NCBI GenBank assembly: GCA_049446715.1
Contig: JBMTQX010000005.1
Location: 1 to 64,000, forward strand
Source of the DNA: Eutrophocola sp049446715
GTDB taxonomy: Bacteria > Pseudomonadota > Gammaproteobacteria > Pseudomonadales > Pseudohongiellaceae
Direction: 5' to 3'
DNA: 64,000 bases
Below are positions 34,237-42,901 of this stretch, in pieces; within the stretch, counting starts at the first letter, position 1; every line of letters starts with the position of its first letter. The position numbers were made by a program, and so were the translations under genes. The notes beneath the pieces were generated by a model. The model ran no database searches. It had not been told where the DNA came from and worked only from the letters and a program-made list of their open reading frames with translations.

Positions 34237-35424
34237 ATGAAATTCGTCGATGAAGCAGAAATCCTGGTGGAAGCCGGTAAAGGTGGCAATGGCTGCCTGA
34301 GTTTTCTGCGCGAAAAATTTATCGAAAAGGGCGGTCCGGACGGTGGTGACGGCGGCGATGGCGGCAGTATCTGGCTGGTGGCCGATCAGGCCCTGAACAC
34401 ACTGGTCGATTTTCGCTTTCAGCCCCGCTACAGAGCGCAGTCCGGCCAGCAGGGGCGTGGCCGCAACTGTACCGGTGCCGCCGGAGCTGACCTGGAAGTC
34501 CGTGTACCGGTAGGCACCAGTGTCTATGCTGTGGAAACCGATGAGCTCATAGGAGACCTTTTGATCCCCGGTGAACGTTTGCTGGTCGCCCAGGGCGGCA
34601 AGCATGGCCTGGGCAATACCCGGTTCAAGTCCAGTACCAACCGCGCCCCGCGCCAGACCACCAACGGTAAACCCGGGGAAAGCCGCAAGCTGCTACTTCA
34701 ACTGAAGATCGTTGCCGATGTCGGCTTGCTGGGTATGCCCAATGCCGGTAAATCGACCCTCATTCGTGCCGTATCCTCTGCCACCCCGAAAGTCGCGGAT
34801 TATCCCTTCACCACCCTGGTACCTAACCTGGGTGTAGTGCGTGTGGGCGAGGAGAACAGTTTTGTCATGGCCGATATTCCCGGGTTGATCGAAGGTGCCG
34901 CAGAAGGCGCCGGTCTGGGTATCCGCTTTCTCAAGCACCTGGCGCGCACCCGCATTCTGCTGCACCTGGTGGATATTGCCCCGGTGGACATGTCCGATCC
35001 GGTTGCCTCGGCGCAGGCCATCATCATCGAACTGGAAAGCTTCAGTTCGACCCTGGCGCAACGTGAGCGCTGGCTGGTATTGAACAAGACTGACCTGCTG
35101 CCAGCGGAAGAAGCTGCCCAGGTCTGTGATGACATCATCAGGGCGTTGGACTGGCAGGGACCGGTATTCCGGATATCCGCCGTATCCGGCAAGGGGACAA
35201 AGGACTTGTGCGATGCCGTGATGCAGGAAATTATCCGCATCAACGAGCATCTGGCTGAAGATGAAGAATATCGTGAGGCAATGGACGCCCGGCAACAGCA
35301 GATGGAATATGAAATGCGCCAGAGTATCGCCGCCGCCCGTGAAGCCTGGAAAGCCAAAAAAGGCCAGGGCCGCGATGATGATGACGATGACTTTGATGCC
35401 GAAGTGGAATACGTACGGGACTGA
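34237..35424 (+). CDS. obgE: Ribosome-assembly GTPase Obg/CgtA
   Basis: Essential GTPase for 50S assembly and stringent control. The N-terminal Gly-rich Obg domain (KGGPDGGDGGDGGSIWLV, about residues 29-46) is followed by the G domain: GLLGMPNAGKSTLI (P-loop near 165-178), DIPGLIEGA, NKTDLL and SAVSGKG. The 395 aa protein ends in an acidic tail (DDDDDDFDAEVEYVRD), as in gammaproteobacteria. proB starts 2 bases after its stop. Confidence 0.97.
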   Translation: MKFVDEAEILVEAGKGGNGCLSFLREKFIEKGGPDGGDGGDGGSIWLVADQALNTLVDFRFQPRYRAQSGQQGRGRNCTGAAGADLEVRVPVGTSVYAVETDELIGDLLIPGERLLVAQGGKHGLGNTRFKSSTNRAPRQTTNGKPGESRKLLLQLKIVADVGLLGMPNAGKSTLIRAVSSATPKVADYPFTTLVPNLGVVRVGEENSFVMADIPGLIEGAAEGAGLGIRFLKHLARTRILLHLVDIAPVDMSDPVASAQAIIIELESFSSTLAQRERWLVLNKTDLLPAEEAAQVCDDIIRALDWQGPVFRISAVSGKGTKDLCDAVMQEIIRINEHLAEDEEYREAMDARQQQMEYEMRQSIAAAREAWKAKKGQGRDDDDDDFDAEVEYVRD

Positions 35425-35426
35425 CA

Positions 35427-36551
35427 GTGAGTAACCGGCAGGCACTGACAAGCGCCACCACCTGGGTGGTCAAGATCGGCAGTTCATTGCTGACTGATGA
35501 CGGCAAAGGGCTCAATCATGCCAGCATGGCGGGCTGGGTCGAGGACATTGCCGCTCTGCGCAAGGCTGGCTGTGACGTGGTGCTGGTATCGTCCGGTGCC
35601 GTGGCAGAAGGCGTCTCACGCCTGGGCATGAAAGGCCGGCCCACCGCGATCCATGAGCAGCAGGCGGCGGCTGCCGTAGGCCAGATGGGCCTGATCCAGG
35701 CCTGGGAATCGAAGTTCAAGGACTTCGATTTGCATACGGCGCAAATCCTGCTGACCCATGACGATCTGTCCAACCGCAAGCGCTACCTTAACGCCCGCAC
35801 GACACTGACCACACTGCTGGATCTTGGTGTGGTCCCGGTAGTCAATGAAAACGATACTGTGGTCACCGATGAAATCTGTTTTGGTGACAACGATACCCTG
35901 GCCGGACTGGTGGCTAACCTGATCAATGCCGATGCCATGGTCATCCTCACCGACCAGGACGGACTTTACGACGCCGATCCTCGCACCAACCCTGATGCCA
36001 GCCTGGTCACGGAAGCGCGCTGTGACGATGAGCGCCTGTTTGATTTTGCCGGTACCAGCCATGGCGCCCTGGGTCGCGGAGGCATGCTGACCAAGGTCCG
36101 GGCTGCCCGCCTGGCCGCCCGTTCCGGAACACTGACCTGTATCGTCAATGGTCGCGCCTCGGGTATTCTGGCGAAATTGCAGGGTGGGGAACAATTCGGC
36201 ACAGTCCTGCTCCCCGAAAGCGGCCCGCTGGCCGCCCGCAAACAGTGGCTGGCCAGCCATCTCAAGGAAAAAGGTGTCCTGACCCTGGATGCCGGCGCCG
36301 TCAACGTCCTGAGACATTCCGGCAAAAGCCTGCTGCCGGTCGGCATCAAAACCGTCAAGGGCAATTTCCAGCGAGGTGAAGTGGTCAGCTGCGTGGATGA
36401 ATCCGGCGTGGCCATCGCCCGTGGCCTGGTGAACTACAACTCGGATGAAGCCGCCAAAATCATTGGCCATTCCAGTGAAAAGATTTTTGACCTGCTCGGG
36501 TATGAAGGGGAGCATGAGATTATTCACCGGGATAATTTGGTTCTTCTGTAG
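35427..36551 (+). CDS. proB: Glutamate 5-kinase
   Basis: First step of proline synthesis: phosphorylates glutamate. GTG at 35427 lies 2 bases after the obg stop. Amino-acid kinase domain: VVKIGSSLLTDDGKG, VSSGAVAEG, NENDTVVTDE, and LTDQDGLYDADPR. A C-terminal PUA domain (about residues 275-370) is present. 374 aa is normal. In pseudomonads the gene order continues towards rpsT; here an 818 base gap and a secreted-protein module intervene. Confidence 0.96.
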   Translation: MSNRQALTSATTWVVKIGSSLLTDDGKGLNHASMAGWVEDIAALRKAGCDVVLVSSGAVAEGVSRLGMKGRPTAIHEQQAAAAVGQMGLIQAWESKFKDFDLHTAQILLTHDDLSNRKRYLNARTTLTTLLDLGVVPVVNENDTVVTDEICFGDNDTLAGLVANLINADAMVILTDQDGLYDADPRTNPDASLVTEARCDDERLFDFAGTSHGALGRGGMLTKVRAARLAARSGTLTCIVNGRASGILAKLQGGEQFGTVLLPESGPLAARKQWLASHLKEKGVLTLDAGAVNVLRHSGKSLLPVGIKTVKGNFQRGEVVSCVDESGVAIARGLVNYNSDEAAKIIGHSSEKIFDLLGYEGEHEIIHRDNLVLL

Positions 36552-37369
36552 TGATTCCCTTTTAAGGTTTTATCGTTCTTTCTTTTAGATTTGCTTTAAT
36601 TTGTTCCTTTTACACCTGCCTGTGGGGCGGTACTTATTTTAAAAGAAGTACCCAAGAAACCTGCTCCCGTTCGCCAGGCCTGCGGCTACCCTCGCAAAAG
36701 ACCCTTCCCGGCCGGGCCGGCTTACGCCGCTTTGCGGCGAGGCGCCTGAAAGCCCGCTAGGGCTTTCTTCCTAGAAAAAGCCTTTTCCGAGGCTGGCTCA
36801 AGGGGGCATTCACCTTCGTTTGATGGGAGGCGGAAAAAACATCACCTGACGTCGACAGTGATCCTGCAGCCGAACATGTCCATAGAACAGAAAAAGAGAC
36901 ATTATCTTTTCGAAGTGCTGACTCTTCGAAGCCAGTTGAGCCCGTTAAGCCCCGCCGAGTGGACGTGGGCTTGCAGGGTCAGCTGGCCAGGGGATGGCCG
37001 TCTGAGCGGACCGGAGGCAGGAGGCCGACTGTCCGCGACCCTTCGCAAGGCCATGGCCGCGAGGGAAGCCGAAGGCCGGGGCGCCCGGGCGGGGTTTTCT
37101 TGGGCACTTCTTTTTTAAAAAGAAGTGCCGCTTCACCGGCAGGTGAAAGCAGTAAAACATATTTGATTGTAAGTCGGCATAGAGCAGCAGGGTCGTTTGC
37201 TGACTATATGGGTACCCTCCATCATCCCCTTGTGCTTTGCAGTATCGCCGTTATTTGAATACCACGAAGCTATTTGACAGCCCATAGCCTCTATCGCTAT
37301 GTTTAGCGGGCTTCACCAAGCATCAGAATAACCAAAAGATTCATAATAAAAAGTATCAAGGGGAACTCT
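36552..37369. other. Long intergenic region between proB and the secreted module
   Basis: No convincing gene in 818 bases. It is occupied mostly by the inverted-end element at 36629-37129. The last 230 bases are AT-rich and lead into the 37370 gene (start preceded by AAGGGGAA). Short open frames here are low-complexity by-products of the inverted arms. Confidence 0.65.
36629..37129. repeat. About 500 bp element with inverted, hairpin-bearing ends
   Basis: Each end carries a hairpin: GGTACTT...AAGTACC at 36629-36652 and GGCACTTCTT...AAGAAGTGCC at 37103-37129. Inside the hairpins, CCCAAGAAACC (left) and GGTTTTCTTGGG (right) are inverted copies. Further in, GGCCTGCGGCTACCCTCGC on the left recurs inverted on the right (minus strand GGCCTTCGGCTTCCCTCGC near 37050-37080). 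No transposase and no clear target duplication. It resembles non-autonomous palindromic intergenic elements seen in other gammaproteobacteria. Confidence 0.7.
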
Positions 37370-38236
37370 ATGGGCAAGTTGCTTTGCCGCGGGTCAATGC
37401 TGTGCCTGCTGTGTTTTTCCACGCTTTCTGCCTTCGCCGAAAAAAACCTTTCCGGCGTCTGGGTCGGTAACTACAGTGAGGACTACCCGGACCGACTGCC
37501 CGGACCGGAACTGGGTGACTACGGCGGATTGCCAATCAATGACGCCGACCGCCTACGCGCCCAGAGCTGGAGCGCTTCCCTGATTGCCCTGCCGGAATAC
37601 CAGTGCCGGGTGCATCCTTCCGATTACGCCAGCAGCTTTGCCAACATTCGTATCTGGGAAGAACGCGATCCGATCAGTGAGCAACTGATTGCCATTCGTA
37701 TCCAGCACTTTGCCTGGCAGACCCGCCGCACCATCTGGATGGATGGCCGCGAACATCCGCCGGCCTTTGCGCAGCATACGGCCATGGGCTTCTCCACCGG
37801 GGAATGGAACGGGCATCAGCTCAAGATCAAGACCACCCATCTGAAAGAAGGCTGGTTGCGGCGCAACGGCGTGGCCCGCAGTGACCAGGCCACGGTCACC
37901 GAATATTTCATTCGCCATGGTGACTACCTGACCTGGACGGTCATCATCGATGATCCTGTCTACCTGGAAGAGCCGTTTATCCGTAACCGCGACTATATCT
38001 ATACCATCGATGACCAGATTGGCAGCTACCCCTGCGATCCCGTCGTCGAGATGGTGCGCGCGCCAGGCTATATACCGCACCACCTGCCCGGCACCAACAC
38101 CGACATGCTCATTTACTCCGAGCGTCATGACATTCCGCTGGAAGCGGCCATGGGGGGACCGGAAAGCATGTACCCCGAGTACGTGGAGACTCTCCGCGAG
38201 CTGCCCCGTCCCAGTGAACTGGAAGGACAGGAGTAA
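37370..38236 (+). CDS. Secreted protein of unknown function (LRRNGV family A)
   Basis: 288 aa with a signal peptide (cut near STLSAFAEK). The mature part starts SGVWVGNYSEDYPDRLPGPE. Conserved-looking stretches are RAQSWSASLIALPEYQCRVH, RRTIWMDGREHPPAFAQHT and GWLRRNGVARSDQATVTEYF. The LRRNGV block and following beta strands recur in the protein at 39200, so they are related. I have seen similar sequences as hypothetical proteins in soil and marine bacteria, but no function is known. It starts a run with an MBL-fold enzyme 2 bases on. Confidence 0.8.
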   Translation: MGKLLCRGSMLCLLCFSTLSAFAEKNLSGVWVGNYSEDYPDRLPGPELGDYGGLPINDADRLRAQSWSASLIALPEYQCRVHPSDYASSFANIRIWEERDPISEQLIAIRIQHFAWQTRRTIWMDGREHPPAFAQHTAMGFSTGEWNGHQLKIKTTHLKEGWLRRNGVARSDQATVTEYFIRHGDYLTWTVIIDDPVYLEEPFIRNRDYIYTIDDQIGSYPCDPVVEMVRAPGYIPHHLPGTNTDMLIYSERHDIPLEAAMGGPESMYPEYVETLRELPRPSELEGQE

Positions 38237-38238
38237 AC

Positions 38239-39189
38239 ATGATGAAGAATTCAGTCAAAACATTGTTGTCTGCGGCGGCCAGCCTGCTGTTCACGCTGCC
38301 GGTTACGGCACAGAATTTCGATGAAGTGGAAATCCAGACCCTCAAGGTCAGGGACAACATCTTCATGCTGGTCGGCGCCGGTGGCAACATCACCGTGCAG
38401 ACCGGGGATGAAGGTGTACTGATCATCGATACCGAATATGCCGAGCTGTCCGACAAGATCCTGGCGGCCATTCGCGAGTTGTCCGATAAGCCGCTGCGCT
38501 ACATCATCAACACCCATCATCACGGTGACCACGTGGGCGCCAATGCCGAACTGCGTGCGGCCGGGTTTACCCCGGTAGGCGGCAATGTCGGCGGTGATAT
38601 CGGTGATGCCGGCGAAGGGGCGCGCATCCTCGCCCATGAAAACGTGCTGTTGCACCTGGCGGCCGATGAGAATGTCTCCACCGAGATGTGGCCGACCATG
38701 ACCTACTTCACCGAAAAGCGTGACATCTATTTCAACGGCGAAGGTGTGCGCGTGCTGCACCAGCCCAATGCCCATACCGATGGCGACAGCATCATCTATT
38801 TCCGCAAGTCGGATGTCATCACCACCGGTGATGCCTACATCACGGCGTTCTATCCGTTTATCGACATGTCTTCCGGCGGCACCATCAACGGCTTTATCGA
38901 TGCCGCCAACGCCATTATCGATCTGGCCATTCCTGAATATGGCCAGGATGGTGGCACCCTGGTCATTCCCGGCCATGGTCGCCTGAGCGATATCGGCGAT
39001 GTCATCAACTGGCGCGAAATGCTGACGATTGTCCGTGACCGTATCCAGGACATGAAGGATCGCGGCATGACCCTCGAGGAAGTGCTGGCGGCCAGACCAA
39101 CCCGTGATTACGACCCGCGCTGGGCCGGGCAGGGCATATTTTCCACGGAGAATTTTGTCACTGCTGCCTACATGACCCTGGACCAGTAA
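38239..39189 (+). CDS. Secreted metallo-beta-lactamase-fold hydrolase
   Basis: 316 aa with a signal peptide ending near TLPVTAQNF. The zinc motif is complete: THHHGDHVG (about residues 93-101), the downstream His in PNAHTDGDSIIYF, Asp in TTGDAYI and His in IPGHGRLSD. This is the MBL superfamily, close to periplasmic hydrolases that act in quinoprotein contexts or on cyclic esters; it need not be a beta-lactamase. It begins 2 bases after the upstream gene and ends 10 bases before the next, so the three form an operon. Confidence 0.9.
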   Translation: MMKNSVKTLLSAAASLLFTLPVTAQNFDEVEIQTLKVRDNIFMLVGAGGNITVQTGDEGVLIIDTEYAELSDKILAAIRELSDKPLRYIINTHHHGDHVGANAELRAAGFTPVGGNVGGDIGDAGEGARILAHENVLLHLAADENVSTEMWPTMTYFTEKRDIYFNGEGVRVLHQPNAHTDGDSIIYFRKSDVITTGDAYITAFYPFIDMSSGGTINGFIDAANAIIDLAIPEYGQDGGTLVIPGHGRLSDIGDVINWREMLTIVRDRIQDMKDRGMTLEEVLAARPTRDYDPRWAGQGIFSTENFVTAAYMTLDQ

Positions 39190-39199
39190 GGAGATTGCT

Positions 39200-39946
39200 G
39201 TGAAGAAACTGACTACTCTGTTCGTCCTGCCGCTGGCCCTGCTGACGGCTGTTGCTGTCCACGCACAACCTGGCGGTCAGCCGCAATCGGCCCGTGATGC
39301 CGCGCCCATAGACCTGACCGGGTACTGGGTATCACTGGTTACCGAAGACTGGCGCTTTCGTATGCTGACTGCCCCAGCGGGCGATTACGAGGGTATTGGC
39401 CTGACACCGCGGGCACGGGAAATTGCCGATGCCTGGGATCCCGCGGCTGATACTGCAACTGGAGAAGCCTGCAAGGCATACGGCGCCGGTGGCCTGATGC
39501 GGATACCGACACGCCTGCACATCACCTGGGACGATGACAACGTGTTACAGGTGGACACCGATGCTGGCCGGCAGACACGCCTGCTGAAATTCGGCCCTGC
39601 CCAGGATGGCGCCGGTGCCGGAACCCTGCAGGGTGTGACCAACGCCCAATGGCTGCTGGAACGGCAAGGCGGGCGCTTTGGTCCGGTCACCTGGGGCAGC
39701 ATCGAAACCGTGACTACCGAGATGGCCCCGGGATACCTGCGGCGCAACGGCGTGCCTTATGGCACACAAGCGGTATTGTCAGAATGGTGGGAGCTGCTGG
39801 TCGGTGGTGACGGTACGGAATACCTGACCGTGATCTCTGTGCTGGAGGACCCGGAAAACCTGACGCAGCTGTATACCACCAGCGCCAACTTCAAGCGTGA
39901 GCCCAACAACCGCAACTGGGATCCTGCTGACTGCATGGCTCAATGA
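39200..39946 (+). CDS. Secreted protein of unknown function (LRRNGV family B)
   Basis: 248 aa with a signal peptide cut near VAVHAQPGG. Mature region: DLTGYWVSLVTEDWRFRML, a single Cys in ATGEACKAYGAGGLMRIPTR, then WGSIETVTTEMAPGYLRRNG and NRNWDPADCMAQ with a second Cys. The MAPGYLRRNGVPYGTQ block matches GWLRRNGVARSDQ in the 37370 protein, so the two are divergent relatives flanking the MBL enzyme. Function unknown. A terminator follows at once. Confidence 0.8.
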   Translation: MKKLTTLFVLPLALLTAVAVHAQPGGQPQSARDAAPIDLTGYWVSLVTEDWRFRMLTAPAGDYEGIGLTPRAREIADAWDPAADTATGEACKAYGAGGLMRIPTRLHITWDDDNVLQVDTDAGRQTRLLKFGPAQDGAGAGTLQGVTNAQWLLERQGGRFGPVTWGSIETVTTEMAPGYLRRNGVPYGTQAVLSEWWELLVGGDGTEYLTVISVLEDPENLTQLYTTSANFKREPNNRNWDPADCMAQ

Positions 39947-39963
39947 ATAAATCTCGAGAAATA

Positions 39964-39991
39964 AAAAGGCCGCTTATGCGGCCTTTTTTAT
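39964..39991 (+). terminator. Rho-independent terminator after the secreted module
   Basis: Stem AAAAAGGCCGC / GCGGCCTTTTT with a TTAT loop and a T run. It ends the three-gene run and, being symmetric, could also serve transcripts from the right. Confidence 0.9.
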
Positions 39992-40176
39992 TGGAGGGCG
40001 AGGCCTTCCCACACAGTCAAAAGCAGGTAGCGTCGCGAGCGAAGCAAGGTCAAGGCAAAAAATATTGAGCACGCAGGTGCGTACTAACAGTGCGTGACTA
40101 AGTGGGAAATACTTTTTAAAGCAGAGATTGCAAGCGCAGCAGCTACAACGATCACCACAAGCTATCAACCAGCTTG

Positions 40177-40572
40177 CTAGTCGAAGGTCTCTTCCGAATC
40201 AAATCCCCACCCAAACCCATCGGAGGGTCTCACAATACTCTCCATGCGCATGCGGTAGTCAGTCTTTTCCCGCGCCGGCTGGCCGGTAATGATGACATCA
40301 TCCCCGGGTTTGAAGGAAGTGCGGGTCAGGCCCTGGCGCATCAGCAGGCTGGCGCCGCCCCATTCCACACCCCAGCGCTGCGTAACGCCATTTTCGTCCG
40401 GTGCCATGACCATGACGGAAGAGTGCGGATTACGAAAATTCATCTGGATCAGCTTGCCACGGATTTCGATCATGGAATCCATGTCGTAGGTGGCCTGAAA
40501 GGAATGGTGGCCGAAGGCGGCCTGGGTCATCAGCAGACCCGTGATCAGACCGGTAATGCGGAACAGTTTCAT
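40177..40572 (-). CDS. DUF6152-family secreted protein
   Basis: 131 aa. The signal peptide ends near MTQAAFGHHSF, giving a mature N-terminus with HHSF that is typical of DUF6152. Other family marks: MIEIRGKLIQMNFRNPHSSV, and the OB-like strand KPGDDVIITGQPAREK. Function unknown; proteins of this family often sit near secreted hypothetical proteins in proteobacteria. Here it faces the LRRNGV-MBL run across a 230 base gap, on the opposite strand. Confidence 0.8.
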   Translation of the reverse strand: MKLFRITGLITGLLMTQAAFGHHSFQATYDMDSMIEIRGKLIQMNFRNPHSSVMVMAPDENGVTQRWGVEWGGASLLMRQGLTRTSFKPGDDVIITGQPAREKTDYRMRMESIVRPSDGFGWGFDSEETFD

Positions 40573-40672
40573 ACAGGCTTCCCCTTTCTCTAATTATTGT
40601 GCCTAGGCGGGGATTATAGCGAAAGGCTTGGCACGTTGGCACTCATTTGCATCGGGCTGTTCAGCAGGCATT

Positions 40673-40698
40673 AAAAAACCGGCAGAAGCCGGTTTTTT
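40673..40698 (-). terminator. Bidirectional terminator after rpsT
   Basis: AAAAAACCGGC / GCCGGTTTTTT with an AGAA loop. The T run is on both strands, so it can serve rpsT (minus) and block transcription from the left. Confidence 0.9.
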
Positions 40699-40724
40699 AA
40701 ATATAATCAAATACTTGGAAGCTA

Positions 40725-40994
40725 TTAAGAGGCTTTCAAGGCTTTGACAGCCGAGTTCAGGCGGCTCTTGTGACGGGCAGCCTTGTTGGCGTGGATCATG
40801 CCCTTGTCGGCCATCCTGTCGATAACAGGTACTGCGGACTGGTAGGCTGCTGTGGCCTGGTCGTAGTCCTTGTTCTCAATGGCGGCGTTCACCTTCTTGA
40901 TGTAGGTACGGACCATGGAACGCGCGCTGGCATTGTGTTTGCGGCGCTTTTCAGCCTGTTTTGCCCGTTTGCGGGCCTGTGCGGAGTTAGCCAA
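40725..40994 (-). CDS. rpsT: 30S ribosomal protein S20
   Basis: Small-subunit protein that binds 16S rRNA. 89 aa, Ala/Lys/Arg-rich, starting MANSAQARKRAKQAEKRRKH and ending NSAVKALKAS, as expected. It is divergent from murJ, which is the normal arrangement. Confidence 0.98.
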   Translation of the reverse strand: MANSAQARKRAKQAEKRRKHNASARSMVRTYIKKVNAAIENKDYDQATAAYQSAVPVIDRMADKGMIHANKAARHKSRLNSAVKALKAS

Positions 40995-41230
40995 AGGAGT
41001 CTCCCTGTTCGCTTGATTCTTGTTAAATAAAAAGGCGTAAAAGCCGTTAAATTCGTGTGGATCCGGCTATTTTGAGCAGATATTCCCGCTGTCAGCGCCT
41101 GATCGCTTCCAACCCAATGCGGCCGGGCTGAAAAAAGACGCGAACTATGCAGTTTTCGCCCGCTTTTGTCAACTCCGGCGCCTGCTTTTGCCCTCGGTGG
41201 CTGTGGTAAGATGCCCGCTTTATTGGCCAG

Positions 41231-42820
41231 GTGAGAGACCCGTTCAGCGTGCAGGGAGTTGAAGACAGCCCGGAAAAAACCGGGGTTGCCAGATCCAGTC
41301 TCGTGGTCTCATCCATGACCTTTCTGTCCCGCATTCTGGGGCTGGTTCGCGAGATCGTCTTTGCCGCCGTGTTTGGTGACGGCGCCGCCGCGGATGCCTT
41401 CTTCGTGGCGTTTCGCATCCCCAATTTCCTGCGTCGGCTGTTTGCCGAGGGCGCGTTTTCCCAGGCCTTCGTGCCGGTACTCTCGGAATACCGGAAAAAG
41501 CACACCTTCGTGGAAATAAAAACCTTTATCGATCAGGTGGCGGGCCGGCTCAGCCTGATCCTGGCCATTGTGACGGTGGTCGGTGTGGTGGCGTCGCCGC
41601 TGCTGGCCACGGTATTCGCCTGGGGCTACCGGGACACGCCGGACAAGTTTGCCCTGCTGGTGGACATGCTGCGCATCACCTTTCCCTATATTTTGCTGAT
41701 ATCCCTGACCGGGTTTGCCGGTTCCATCCTGAATTCCTACGGCCGTTTTGCCGTGCCGGCCATGACGCCGGTCTTCCTGAACCTGACACTGATCAGCTGC
41801 GCCCTCTGGCTCAGTCCGCTGATGGCGGAACCGGTCGTGGCCCTGGCCTGGGGTGTGCTGCTGGCCGGCATGATCCAGCTCATGTTCCAGCTGCCTTTCC
41901 TGAACCAGCTCAAACTGCTGCCGGTACCAACCCTGAAACCGCGCCATGAAGGCGTAAGCCAGGTCATCAGTTTGATGGTCCCGGTCATGTTCAGTGTCTC
42001 GGTGGGGCAGATCAACCTGTTGCTGGATACCATCCTGGCCACGGCTCTGCAGGGTGATGGCGCGGTCAGCTGGCTGTACTATTCCGACCGCCTGATGGAA
42101 CTGCCGCTTGGCATTTTTGCCATCGCTATCGCCACAGTCATTCTGCCCACACTGTCGCGTATTCACGCGGCGGAAGACCATGACAGCTTCCAGGCCACCC
42201 TGGACTGGAGTCTGCGCACCCTCATCCTGGTCGGATTGCCGGCCAGCGTGGCACTGGTGGTGCTGGCCGAGCCATTGATCATCATCATTTACCAGCGCGG
42301 TGAATTCGGTCTGGATTCGGTGGCCCCGACAGCGGCCAGCCTGAAGGCCTATGCCGTCGGTCTGCTGGGTTTCATGAGTATCAAGGTGCTGGCCACGGCC
42401 TATTTTTCCCGTCAGGACACCAGTACACCGGTGCGCTATGCCGTAACGGCCATGGTCAGCAACATGGTGTTCAATCTCTTGCTGATCATTCCGCTGGCCC
42501 ATGCCGGACTGGCCCTGGCCACATCCCTGTCATCCTTCGTCAATGGCGGGCTGTTGCTGCGGGGCTTGTTGCAGCAGGGAGTGTTTCGTTTCGGCAAGCA
42601 CTGGATTGCCTATCTGATGCGAACCGGGCTGGCAGTTACCATCATGGTACTGGTCCTGCGCATGCTCTACGGACCCGGCGATTTCAGCACGCTGGCCACC
42701 GCGGGAACAGTTGAACGGGTGTGGTTCCTGTTTCTGCTCTGTGGTGCCGGGGCACTTGCCTTTGTGGTCAGCTTGCTGGCCCTGGGCATCAGGCCGGCCC
42801 ATTTCCGCCACAGCGCCTGA
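41231..42820 (+). CDS. murJ: Lipid II flippase MurJ
   Basis: MOP-superfamily transporter that flips lipid II across the inner membrane for peptidoglycan synthesis. About 14 hydrophobic segments. Hallmarks: SSMTFLSRILGLVREIVFAA, DAFFVAFRIPNFLRRLFAEG and GAFSQAFVPVLSEY. The frame opens at GTG 41231, adding about 25 residues before the first core helix. A GTG at 41249 is an alternative; I cannot settle it. 529 aa by the longer start. It is followed by ribF. Confidence 0.95.
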   Translation: MRDPFSVQGVEDSPEKTGVARSSLVVSSMTFLSRILGLVREIVFAAVFGDGAAADAFFVAFRIPNFLRRLFAEGAFSQAFVPVLSEYRKKHTFVEIKTFIDQVAGRLSLILAIVTVVGVVASPLLATVFAWGYRDTPDKFALLVDMLRITFPYILLISLTGFAGSILNSYGRFAVPAMTPVFLNLTLISCALWLSPLMAEPVVALAWGVLLAGMIQLMFQLPFLNQLKLLPVPTLKPRHEGVSQVISLMVPVMFSVSVGQINLLLDTILATALQGDGAVSWLYYSDRLMELPLGIFAIAIATVILPTLSRIHAAEDHDSFQATLDWSLRTLILVGLPASVALVVLAEPLIIIIYQRGEFGLDSVAPTAASLKAYAVGLLGFMSIKVLATAYFSRQDTSTPVRYAVTAMVSNMVFNLLLIIPLAHAGLALATSLSSFVNGGLLLRGLLQQGVFRFGKHWIAYLMRTGLAVTIMVLVLRMLYGPGDFSTLATAGTVERVWFLFLLCGAGALAFVVSLLALGIRPAHFRHSA

Positions 42821-42901
42821 ACCGGATGCAATATCCCATTTCATTTAACCCTGCCGGGAGCTGACATATAATGTGCGGCTTCTCGCCAGCAACCTGACCT
42901 C

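Noticed and set aside
36858..37258. Short open frames in the proB gap
   Set aside because: They follow the arms of the inverted element and have no ribosome site or family features.
41309..42502. 397-codon minus-strand frame
   Set aside because: Antisense to murJ; rich in Gln, His and Arg, typical of shadow frames.
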